From Glomus cerebriforme (lineage: Eukaryota > Glomeromycota > Glomeromycetes > Glomerales > Glomeraceae): a stretch of DNA of 29,807 bases. The stretch is taken from NCBI GenBank assembly GCA_003550305.1, contig QKYT01000495.1, positions 7,091 to 36,897 of the forward strand, written 5' to 3'. Under the pieces are notes generated by a model. It was not told the DNA's origin, did no database searches, and was given only the letters and a program-made list of their open reading frames with translations. A program made the position numbers and the translations under genes. Of the stretch, positions 1 through 8,603 are shown one piece after another. Every line of letters starts with the position of its first letter. The first letter of the stretch is position 1.

Positions 1-412
1 TTTCAAACTTCGATGCGAACTCTGACTTTTAATAATTTTAAACTCCGACGTTTCAAACTCTGACGCGAACTCTGACTTTTAATAATTTAAACTCTGACGT
101 TTCAAACTCTGACGTGAACTCTGACTTTTTTATAATTTCAAACTCCGATGTTTCAAACTCCGACGCGACTATAATTTCAAACTCCGATATTTCGTGAACT
201 CTGACTCTATAATTTCAAACTCCGATGCGAACTCTGACTTTTTATAATTCCAAACTTTGACATTTCAAATTCTGACGCAAACTCTAACTTTTAATAATTT
301 TAAACTCTGACGTTTCAAATTCTACGCGAATTATAATTTCAAACTCTGACATTTCAAACTCCGACGCGAATTCTGACTCTATAATTCAAACTCTGACATT
401 TTAAACTCTCAA
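1..412. repeat. Degenerate ~50-bp tandem satellite
   Basis: About eight to nine imperfect copies of a roughly 50-bp unit run from the window edge to about 412. The unit has three recognisable parts: TTTCAAACTCTGACG, then CGAACTCTGACTTTT, then AATAATTTCAAACTCYGAC. Copies differ by C/T changes (CCGAC versus CTGAC) and some lack the middle block, giving shorter units near 170 and 330. The array may continue upstream of the window. It ends within a few bases of the first recognisable coding codons of the RTC4-like remnant. Confidence 0.9.
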
Positions 413-1318
413 TTATTCCAAGTAGTATTGCAAATAAATATCCTTTTACGATAAATTTTGATGAATTATCTGGTCGTATTTACAAATTTAAAGATATTTT
501 TACAGAAATCATTAATAGTACTGCTTATAGTTATTATCATAATCTTGTAGTATAATTATATAATGATGTTGAACATAAGAAGGCAGCGATACCAATGATA
601 TTAATCGGCCAATTTCAAACTTTTAGAGTAAGTTATTTTATAATTTTATTTTTATTAAATTTATTGATTAATTAGTAATCCATTTAAGAATCAAAGAAAT
701 TAATTAGTAAAATCTGGGAAAATTAAATATAAAAAAATTGGATTAGCACTTAAATTTTCTTCTTTAAAAAGCTGCATAATACAAATTTTCTTTTTGGTGA
801 AAAATATAATTTCAGTTTTTGAAATTTGTATATCATCACGTGCTTAATCACATGAGATATAAATCACATGTTTTTATTATAAAAGAATCTGAAATTCTAG
901 GATTTCTGAAAAAACTATAATAAATACAATAGTAAAGTCTTCTAATTTTTAATATAATCAGTCTTTAATTCTTATATAAATTATGAATTAAAAAGACATT
1001 ACAGTTCTTATAATTACTTATTTAGGATAGTGTTTAATTAGTACTATTAGATATATGACAAGTAAACCTAGTCCCGAAATTGAAATATTTCAGATTTGCC
1101 AAAATTCTGAAATTATAATCTGAAATATTTTTGAAATCTGAAAATCTGAAATCTGAAATTCATGCCAAAATCTGAAATTGATGCCGAAATGCCAAATTAA
1201 AATTAGCCAATTAAAATTAAGTAATTAAATATATAAATAGTTTCATTTACATTGTACAAAATGTACAGTTTATTAATTTTTTTTTTATCCTATTATNACT
1301 AGACAAAATTTTAAAGGT

Positions 1319-1864
1319 AAAAGTGGTCGCAAATAAGATGAAGTCTGGAAACATTTCGTGCAAGTTCCATTAAAGTCTTCAGGCCATTTTTCTGAAGAAT
1401 GCAAGTTGTGCCATAAAAAATGGTCACGCGCATATGTAAATATGTTACAATTTCATCTTGCTAACGAGTATGCTGACTGTTCTAAAGATATTCAAAACTA
1501 CTGGCTTAGATATCTCGTTATAAAGGATTCCTTGAAAGATGAAACATCTTCTATTATCTTACAAAAATCAAGTCAATCAATAATTTTTAATAAGAGAAGG
1601 AAAAGTTCTAATAGTATAATTAATTATATTAATTATTAATTGTATGATTATATCCATATTTTAACTTTTAAGTTAATTATTTTTTTCAATTATTTTATTA
1701 AGTTCAATCTGAGATTGAAGATTATTATGAAAATTGAGAATTATTACCAAACAAAGTAGCAATTATTGATGATAATGATAATAATAATAACGATAATATT
1801 CCTAAAGAAAAACTAGTAGAGGATTATGTTGTTTCAGAATTTGCATCAAGATTTCTTAATTAAT
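1319..1864 (+). pseudogene. BED-type zinc finger, hAT transposase N-terminus, decayed
   Basis: From 1319 the frame reads GKSGRK, stop (TAA 1334-1336), then DEVWKHFVQVPLKSSGHF and a zinc-finger core with C-K-L-C, W-S-R-A-Y and H-L-A-N-E-Y-A-D-C. This is the C-x2-C...H-x5-C spacing of BED fingers at the N-terminus of hAT transposases, preceded by the usual GR(K/P)xxVWxHF box. An ATG-like start near 1358 is not needed; the homology clearly begins upstream of the stop. The frame closes at 1639. A second piece (1703-1864, after a plausible AAG acceptor) reads SEIEDYYEN, stop, ELLPNKVAI, resembling the linker before the transposase core. The catalytic RNase H-like core and dimerisation domain are absent, so the element cannot be autonomous. 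Confidence 0.7.
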
Positions 1865-1948
1865 TAATGTACTATAAATTTTTAAATTGTCTATTATTCC
1901 TAAATTAGTATAATATACTAAATGTCACGACTGGGTGATAATCAAAAT

Positions 1949-2088
1949 TTTCAATCCATTTTCAATCCGTTTTCAAAACATTCAAATTTTTATTAGTAAT
2001 TAATATAAAAATTATTGATTTTTATTCAATCCAAACTCAATCCAATTTCAATTCAGTTTCAATCCAATTTCAATCCAATAATTTGTCA
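1949..2088. repeat. Degenerate TTTTCAATCC short tandem repeat
   Basis: Two clusters of TTTTCAATCCA-type decamers (about 1949-1981 and 2030-2088) flank a 50-bp AT spacer within the hAT-like element. At least seven copies can be read. There is no coding potential. Confidence 0.65.
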
Positions 2089-2381
2089 CATACTCATATC
2101 TATTGTTGTTAAATTTCATTATACAATCATTACAAAATTATTACTTATTAGTTAATTACTTATTAGTTGATTACTCATTTGATTAATTGCATTAGTAGTT
2201 CGAATATAATTCATTCATTCATGTGCAAATTCGATATGAGAATCATATTTATAAAAAGAGATAAGATATCTAAAATATTTCAAACCTTTTTTTTAATTTT
2301 TCCAGAATAATAAATAATATGATAGTTAACGTTCAAATTCCTTAACCTCGTACAGTAAATTATTATAATTGAATTAGAATA

Positions 2382-2733
2382 ATTTGAACAAATGAACAGT
2401 GTGAATACTTGCTCAACCAAAGAATGAGCAGGAATGATAAATTTTGGAGCTTAGCAAGTTGGAATCGAGCTGAATTTTAGAAGAGTATCACAGAGAAAAT
2501 TAACAAATATTTTGGTACTAGATATATGGGATCGCAAATAAAAATAAAGTGAAAGAATTTATTATGAGAGCATTTGGTAAATATATCTATATTATTTTAA
2601 TACATTATTATTTATGTATTAATATTTTTTTAGGACCAAGTAATGTATAGGTTGGGAAATAATAAAGGTCGTGATACATGAAACAGAAAATTATACTTTG
2701 AATTATTTGAGAAAGGGCTATGGAAAAGGCCAG
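2382..2733 (+). pseudogene. Myb/SANT-like DNA-binding protein fragment, decayed
   Basis: Two exon-like blocks join in phase: 2382-2576 (donor TTG|GTAAAT) and 2634-2733 (acceptor TTTTTTTAG, donor CCAG|GTAGTA). Block 1 contains TNEQCEYLLNQRMS, NDKFWSLASWNRAEF and NKYFGTRYMGSQIKIK. The regular W/F spacing and the FGTRYxGxQxKxKW pattern are those of trihelix/Myb-SANT-like domains common in glomeromycotan gene families. Block 2 contains MYRLGNNKGRDT and LYFELFEKGLWKRP. A possible third exon starts after TTTTTTAG near 2817. In-frame stops occur at TGA 2385-2387, a TAG where W is expected after RAEF, and three further TGA codons. There is no TAA. It could be a host gene fragment captured by the element or a second nested element; the sequence does not decide. 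Confidence 0.5.
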
Positions 2734-3911
2734 GTAGTAAGGACTAATTTACATTAATTTACTAAATAATTTTATTTTAAAAATAATAATTCAAAATTAA
2801 ATATTATACTTTTTTAGTTACGATTGATAAGGAAGTCCATAGCAAATATATGAATATTTGAGAAGGAGAAAGAAGAAATAAATAATTTACAAAGAGAAAG
2901 AAGATGATATCTCTTTCTTAAATTATTTATGTATTAATTATTAAACTAATTTTATATATTTAATTTTTTCTTATATATTACAGATAATTTTTTATTTTAA
3001 GNANNTTTAAAATNAATTTTTTATATATTTGATTTATAATTTTTTTTGGTACTTAAACCTTTTTTTTTCTTGATTTTTTTTTCTAATCCAAAAGAGATCA
3101 TATTTACTGCATCTTGTAATAATTATCAAATATTTGCTTACATCATATCTATATTTTTTATTTTCTTATATAAGAAATATGTAATTTTACATAAATTTAA
3201 AATAAATGAGTGAATTTCTATCTAATTTAAATTTCGGCATTAAGTTTATAATTTGGCATCAATTTTAGATTTCGGCATGCCAAAATAATTTCAGTTTTCA
3301 GTTTTGGAATTTCAGATTTTGGATTTTGGGTGAACTAATTTTGAGGCCAGCATTAATGGCAAGAGAGATTCTTGCATTTTTTGGTTTAATATATAAAATA
3401 ATATATATAATTATCCCTGATCAGTATTAATTAAAATTAACAATTTTCTTTGATTGTTATACAAATTATAAATTAATTTAATAATATTTTAATAATTAAT
3501 TCATATAAAAATTAGCCAGAATATTATGGAATTAAAGAAGCTACTTTAATTACAAATATCTTAATTAATTTATTTTTAACTTTCAATATTCTTACACCTA
3601 TAAATTCTTTTTCATTGACACCACAAAATTATATTTAAGAAATTCTTATTCCTGAAACAGCAACAAGATTAATACTTAAAGATATTAATGGTAATGGTTC
3701 TTTGAAATCTGCACGAAATATAATGATAGCTAGTGATTTTGGTGAATATGTGCATAATTATGATAATGAAAGTAAAAAATTATTAAATCATTAAATAAAA
3801 AAATGATCAATATTTGAAATTATAATGTTATATTTAACTTTTGATTTTTTATATTTTTTAATGATAAATTTTTTAAGTACGCGATAAATTACACAAATTA
3901 AAGTGATATAG

Positions 3912-4093
3912 TTACACAATTTGATGAATCAAAAAATCTGCTTTGTGAATCAAAAAAAAATATATTTACTACCTCATGATTACTGTATTAGTGTATTACA
4001 AACTCTCAAATCAAAAAAAGTACAGATATTGGTTATACAATTTGGTAAATCAAAAAAGTCTGGTTTGTAAATCAAAAATGATATATTTGCTTC
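3912..4093. repeat. Imperfect ~60-bp direct duplication
   Basis: The segment at about 3912-3972 (TTACACAATTTGATGAATC, AAAAAATCTGCTTTGTGAATC, then ATATATTTACT) is repeated at about 4033-4093 with substitutions (TTATACAATTTGGTAAATC, AAAAAAGTCTGGTTTGTAAATC, then ATATATTTGCT). The 60-bp spacer differs. The surrounding 3.8-4.57 kb is otherwise low-complexity AT sequence in which I recognise no gene. Confidence 0.6.
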
Positions 4094-4576
4094 AAACATA
4101 TCTAATCCATACTTTCAGATTAAGATATTTTTTTTCAGATCTTTTTTTTTAATGATGCTCAACTCTTTTTCTTTACAATTTTCTTTTATATGATACAGAA
4201 AACTTAATTGAACCAGACATATTAAAAAATGATTAGCAAAATTTAAAAATAAAGAAGTAAAACAACATTATATAAACTGAAAAGAGACATGTATAGAACA
4301 ATATATAAACATATAAAGGAGCACAATTCAAAATATAATAGATTACTGAAAATTTGCATTTGAAGGAACTTTATTCACCAAAACAGATAATTAAGGTCAA
4401 GTCTTACTGTTAATTTTTTAAATATTTTTTTTTTATTTTAAGAAGGAACTCTTTCATTTTTTGGACTAAAAATTTTTGGCTAGACAAATTAGCAAGTTTA
4501 GAGGAAATTAGCTAAATTTAGGTATTGATAAAGAATACAATAAAATGATCAATGAAATGGATTAGCATTACACAAA

Positions 4577-5170
4577 CTAATGTTATGGGTGAAACTATTT
4601 TGTGATTGGCAAAATGTTTCATCTTTTAAGGTAAAATTCTGAATCTTGTCCCAAACCTCCAAAATCTGCCCAAACTTCCGTAACTTCTGAAACTCTGTCC
4701 TGAATCACTTAATATCTGAAACTTGCCCAAACCTAATTTTATATCTATTAACATAAGTATTAATAAAAAAAGTTTATTGTTAACAAAAAAAACTATTATT
4801 GAAGAAGAAAAGGTTTATTATTAACAAAAAAAGTTTCAAATCAAAATTATCAACCTTTTTTATTTATAGATGAAAAAAAACTCTTTTACTATCTGAAAAT
4901 CAAAATTACAGTATTGTTAATATTACTTCATTTTAATTTGGTAGTCTAATTTTTAATTCACTTTGTAATTTACTCTATTTTTTTTGTATAGGACTATAGG
5001 ACTTATGACTTTGAATAGAAGATGAGTACCATTACAGTAATACATTTTATATGAGTTATAGGTTTGGAGGGTTATAAAGATTTCAGATTTCATGATTGTG
5101 GCAAAACTAATTTTGCCCAGTTTTGGAGGTTTCGTCTACGAGTAGGTTTCAGTTTCGCCCACAACATTAG
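4577..5170. mobile_element. Non-autonomous hAT-like element (MITE class)
   Basis: The left end CTAATGTTATGGGTGAAACT (4577-4596) and the right end, which reads CTAATGTTGTGGGCGAAACT on the other strand (5170-5151), match at 18 of 20 positions. Behind them, both sides carry AAACCTCCAAAA, GCCCAAA and TCTGAAA motifs in inverted orientation. An exact 8-bp direct repeat, CACAAACT, occurs at 4571-4578 and 5171-5178 and overlaps the left terminus by two bases. This fits the 8-bp target duplication typical of hAT elements. The ~590-bp body has no open frame of note and contains a short internal repeat of GGTTTATTATTAACAAAAAA. Its subterminal motifs resemble those of the larger element at 1068-3350 in style, not in sequence. 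Confidence 0.7.
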
Positions 5171-6036
5171 CACAAACTGCAAGAATTAGCAGATTAAACT
5201 TTACTAAATATACTTGATCAATTATATAGTTTTATACTTATTAGATTGAAATTTAACTTTCAAATAAATAAACATATTAAACCCTTATTTATAATTTTTG
5301 GTATCATTTGAATTTACTATTTTAAGTCACAAAAAGATTTGGTCAATTTATTGGTACACATTTATTTGATTAATATTAATCAATTTTAGTTTTTCAAGTA
5401 CTTGATACATAGAATTATTAGTCAAGTTACTTGACTGGTCGATCAATATTGATTTTAATTTGGTCGACTCAATTCTCTACTGGGAACAGAATTTTTTTGT
5501 TGGGTGAAATCATATTTGTTACGCTTTATTTGTCACACAATTTAATTCCTAACGTTACATTTAATGCCGTAATGCCGGCCAAAAAGTCACGTGAAAGTGG
5601 AATAAGGATGAACGTTACATATCGACGATTTAGATAAACAGATAAAGGAGATGGAATCTATTGCCTGACATAGATTTTCAACATGTATACAACAATTCCA
5701 ATGCTCTCAGTTGTAAAATAAACGTCATTTTTGCCGTTAGGGTAGTTTCGAAAACCAGTGCAAAAAGCAATTATTATGTGTGAGTCAAATCATGTTATGT
5801 TAATCGGATAATCGGAGGAATTTATACTATTGATTTTATGATCGCGAACTCTTCTTGACATAATTATCTAGTCTCACATACTATAAATTATAAAAGGGCA
5901 AATAAAAATTTATGTTATTAATAATACAATAAGTAATATTTTAAATATAATTAAACGAACATATGCGTAATTGAGATTAGACAATGTCCTAACTAAACTC
6001 CCCAACTATTGAAATCGCCGTACTTCCAGTGGTTTG
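5171..6036. other. Intergenic, no gene seen
   Basis: AT-rich spacer between the non-autonomous element and the first BTB-TLDc gene. A 68-codon frame at 5431-5637 has no recognisable motif and a composition typical of chance frames. A short perfect palindrome CAAGTACTTG lies near 5396. The 3' end of the BTB-TLDc transcript must lie in the rightmost part. Confidence 0.5.
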
Positions 6037-6038
6037 TC

Positions 6039-7439
6039 TTATTTTTTCTTTATAATTTGAAATACTTCGTAATCTTCAATTTCAAAACGATCAGTTTCAA
6101 TAATTCTCTTTTCATAATCTTTAAGAATACAAATCTGATCAAATATTCGAAGGTCTTGAATACCAAAACCATGATTACAATAATCAGAAACATATATTGC
6201 ATATCTTTCATTTTTGACTCTGCTTAGGATAGTTGTTGATGAATTTAAAGGTGACTGAAATGAAAAAATAAAGCTGTTCTTTGTTGAAATATGTTTACTG
6301 CCACCACTCCAATTTATTGGATTATAACCTCCAATGATTTTATCTTCTTCTTTCAATTTAATTAATATAATTGTAGCTCCTTTGTTATAACACTTTTCTT
6401 TAAAAGGTTCCACGTTAAAACCATCTCTACTTCCACGTAAAAGCAAGTTAAATTCATATTGAACTATTTTCAGAGAAGGAGAAACTTTTCCTTGATTCCC
6501 ATCAATCCAATGAACAATCTGATGAATATGTTCCATTTTAATAATTCCTGAATCTATATTGATATTTCTTGGTGGTAAAACATTTGAACTTAGTGTACTT
6601 CCTGGAACAAGAAAATGTATAATAAGATTTTCATTAAGTTCTTTCGGTAAAAGTGCAGAAAATGGACGTATTTTATAATAATAATCCTTTGAAGAAATTT
6701 GAAAGAATCTAATATGTGGAATAAATTGGTGAATCGTTTGCTTGATAATCTCAAAATCCTTAGCTTTCCAAAGTGATGTATTATTGCTAACAGTTGGATT
6801 ATTTTCAATAGCCCATTTTATTAAATTATTCCAAATCTCAATTTCATCAATCTTAAAATTATCATTTTGAATAAGTGAAAGTAAAGCATCAGCTTCTAAT
6901 CCTAAAAATAAATTAGTATCATTCAAATAAATTTCAGGATAATTAGTAATAAGATCTTCAAAATGTTCATAAAGAATCTTAAAAACTCCTTGATAATGTG
7001 AAAGTGTATTAAATAATTTAATCTCATTTCTCTTAAACCATTCCTGATTTAATGTTGTGATATGTTTTTGAATATATTCAACTAATTCATCAAGATTAAT
7101 TTCATCTGCTGCAACAAGTAACTCAATAAGATTCATCTCTACAATGACTGCGTTTAAATTTATCACCCCAGTGTAAATATATTTCAAAATAATTCGAAAG
7201 ACATTAGGCTTAATATTTGGTTTTTTAAACGTAAAAATATTTCCCTCTTTGGTTGCCCAATTAGATGATAAGGCAGCATCAAAATATGATGACCTAACTC
7301 GTAATATAGCAGAATGTGCTTTAAAATCTTCTGAATTAGGATCTTCTCCAATTTGGATATTTACATCATAATCATTTGAGTCAATATAAAGTCTATTCAA
7401 ATCTCTTAATAACGAATTTATTAACGTTTCAGAAGACAT
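6039..7439 (-). CDS. BTB-BACK-TLDc domain protein (copy A)
   Basis: An intact single-exon frame of 466 aa starts at ATG 7439. Residues 22-118 form a BTB/POZ domain (DYDVNIQIGED, FKAHSAILRVRSSYF, FRIILKYIYTG). Residues 125-240 are a helical BACK-like region (LLSLIQNDNF, WNNLIKWA). Residues 298-463 are a TLDc domain (LLLRGSRDGF 332-341, GGYNP 370-374, SFIFSF 389-394, and the terminal FEIEDYEVFQI). BTB domains commonly dimerise and recruit cullin-3 ubiquitin ligases; TLDc domains are linked to oxidative-stress response and V-ATPase binding. Which applies here is unknown. Copy B lies 1.16 kb away on the same strand, is the same length, and is about 74% identical over the first 100 residues by eye. 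A TATA-like box lies 44-52 bp upstream of the start. No introns, unlike the neighbouring genes. Confidence 0.93.
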   Translation of the reverse strand: MSSETLINSLLRDLNRLYIDSNDYDVNIQIGEDPNSEDFKAHSAILRVRSSYFDAALSSNWATKEGNIFTFKKPNIKPNVFRIILKYIYTGVINLNAVIVEMNLIELLVAADEINLDELVEYIQKHITTLNQEWFKRNEIKLFNTLSHYQGVFKILYEHFEDLITNYPEIYLNDTNLFLGLEADALLSLIQNDNFKIDEIEIWNNLIKWAIENNPTVSNNTSLWKAKDFEIIKQTIHQFIPHIRFFQISSKDYYYKIRPFSALLPKELNENLIIHFLVPGSTLSSNVLPPRNINIDSGIIKMEHIHQIVHWIDGNQGKVSPSLKIVQYEFNLLLRGSRDGFNVEPFKEKCYNKGATIILIKLKEEDKIIGGYNPINWSGGSKHISTKNSFIFSFQSPLNSSTTILSRVKNERYAIYVSDYCNHGFGIQDLRIFDQICILKDYEKRIIETDRFEIEDYEVFQIIKKK

Positions 7440-7482
7440 ATTTATTATTATTTTTTTTTTTGGAAATAAGTAAACAACGACG

Positions 7483-7491
7483 CTTTATATA
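7483..7491 (-). promoter_or_regulatory. TATA-like box of BTB-TLDc copy A
   Basis: On the minus strand TATATAAAG lies 44-52 bp upstream of the ATG at 7439, a plausible position for a core promoter with a short 5' leader. The A/T-rich background makes chance TATA matches frequent, so support is modest. Confidence 0.4.
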
Positions 7492-8603
7492 TTTTACTGT
7501 GGGTAATACTACAGGTTGTGTTACAAATACCATCAAGGATTTGGTCAAATAATTTGTCGATAATATAAAATTCTAAGCCACCCAGATAATTGAGATAACT
7601 CACATGTCTGATATGACTGTCTAACTAGTTTAGATTTAGCATGGATCAAATAAAAAAATTATAGCAGTTAACAGTTGAAATTGTAGTTGAACTTTAAATG
7701 TTATATTCTTTGATGTTATATAAATGTTATAGAATAAAATGTATTGATGGATTCGTTCTGATTCTAATGAATTTGTAGGTTTGGCTTAGATTTTTATAAC
7801 AAAATATATGAATACAGATCAAGAACAAAAAATTATGATGGTCTTAGATTATTTACTAGGTTATTTAGGGCATTTTCAAGCTACACTCTCAATGTGATGG
7901 CTAGTGATCGAGGTGATGCACTGATGCTCAATCATCGAGGTTGGAAACTGTAGATTATCAACGATAATGAAAATTTATACCAGATCCAATCGACCGATCA
8001 GATGATAAAATGGTGCATCTTCTAAAACAGCTATTACAAAAAATAAGAATTTATTATTACATGTCTATCTCCATTATTATGGTAGCCGGTTACGATTACG
8101 ACGATTTTCAACTTTCAACTTTCAATTCCGTTAGGCATTATTATTACGACAATATGATTGTAGGTATAGGAGATTATACCTACTATTCGCAAAGGATATC
8201 TTCGAAAAAGTTAGAATCTCATCCTTAAAAAGTCAATCAACGATACTTTTATTTCATATAAATCACTATTTCTTTCTTTCTATATATTTTTGATGATCTA
8301 TTTTTTTTAAAAAAAAAAGTGTATTCAATATATTATAAATTCTAATTTATATTCAAATTAAAAACATGATTCATCACAACAATTTTCTATTTTATATAAT
8401 GAAAAAAAGTTCATTCAGCCATTCAAATTTAATACTATGTTACAATAACAAATATGTACAATAACAAAGATAATGATTGTTTCGATAGTTCAAACATAAT
8501 ATCGTTCCTAAATAGTAAAACTTCCTAGATAAATTGGTCACGTTTTTTTAACTGTCATTTGTTCTGTGCTACGGATGACGCTTAAATCCAAACGCATAAT
8601 GTT
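7492..8603. other. Intergenic spacer between BTB-TLDc paralogues
   Basis: This stretch holds the promoter side of copy A and the 3' side of copy B. A 72-codon frame at 8010-8228 has repetitive YYYD/DYDY composition, no ATG context of note and no family resemblance; I do not call it a gene. A T8A10 palindromic tract sits at 8301-8318. Confidence 0.5.

Larger units (their letters stand above)
1068..3350 (+). mobile_element. hAT-like DNA transposon remnant with inverted ends
   Basis: The left end (from about 1068) reads CTAGTCCCGAAATT followed by many copies of CTGAAATTT/GCCAAAATCTGAAAT motifs to about 1200. The right end (3215-3350), read on the other strand, begins CTGGCCTCAAAATT and continues with the same CTGAAATT and ATGCCGAAAT motifs. 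The termini are therefore inverted and subterminal-repeat rich. Inside lie a BED-finger/hAT transposase remnant (1319-1864) and a Myb/SANT-like remnant (2382-2733). The flanking 8 bases (AAGTAAAC left, CATTAATG right) do not match, so the exact boundaries or target duplication are uncertain. Bases 1297, 3002, 3004, 3005 and 3014 are N. It lies wholly between the two RTC4-like blocks. Confidence 0.6.
415..3794 (+). pseudogene. RTC4-like domain gene, decayed, split by a transposon
   Basis: Two coding blocks, 415-627 and 3516-3794, read together as one domain that resembles the C-terminal domain of Rtc4 (restriction of telomere capping 4). I recognise this by memory of the family pattern, not by a search. 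Block 1 contains INFDELSGRIYKFKDIF and ends IGQFQTFR at a perfect donor (AGA|GTAAGT, 628). Block 2 starts after TTAG at 3515 with PEYYGIKEATLI and contains EILIPETATRLILKD and ASDFGEYVH, ending at TAA 3792-3794. Both junctions are phase 0. Each block holds one in-frame TAA (553-555, and inside block 2 just before EILIPE). The intervening 2.9 kb would be an intron swollen by a hAT-like insertion. N-terminal exons are not visible; the satellite sits where they would be expected. Clearly broken; the family assignment is moderately sure. Confidence 0.6.

Noticed and set aside
1..412. CRISPR-like array
   Set aside because: Units are contiguous and degenerate with no conserved repeat alternating with unique spacers, and the genome is eukaryotic.
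1358..1639. Stand-alone 93-aa gene starting at GTG 1358
   Set aside because: GTG is not a eukaryotic start, and the BED-finger homology extends upstream through an in-frame TAA, so it is a pseudogene piece.
5431..5637. 68-codon frame on the plus strand
   Set aside because: No domain, no splice context, composition like chance frames in AT-rich spacer.
6009..6227. 72-codon plus-strand frame
   Set aside because: Antisense shadow of the BTB-TLDc copy A gene.
6590..6808. 72-codon minus-strand frame
   Set aside because: Shifted-frame shadow inside BTB-TLDc copy A.
8010..8228. 72-codon tyrosine-rich frame
   Set aside because: Low-complexity translation of AT-rich spacer; no family resemblance or good start context.
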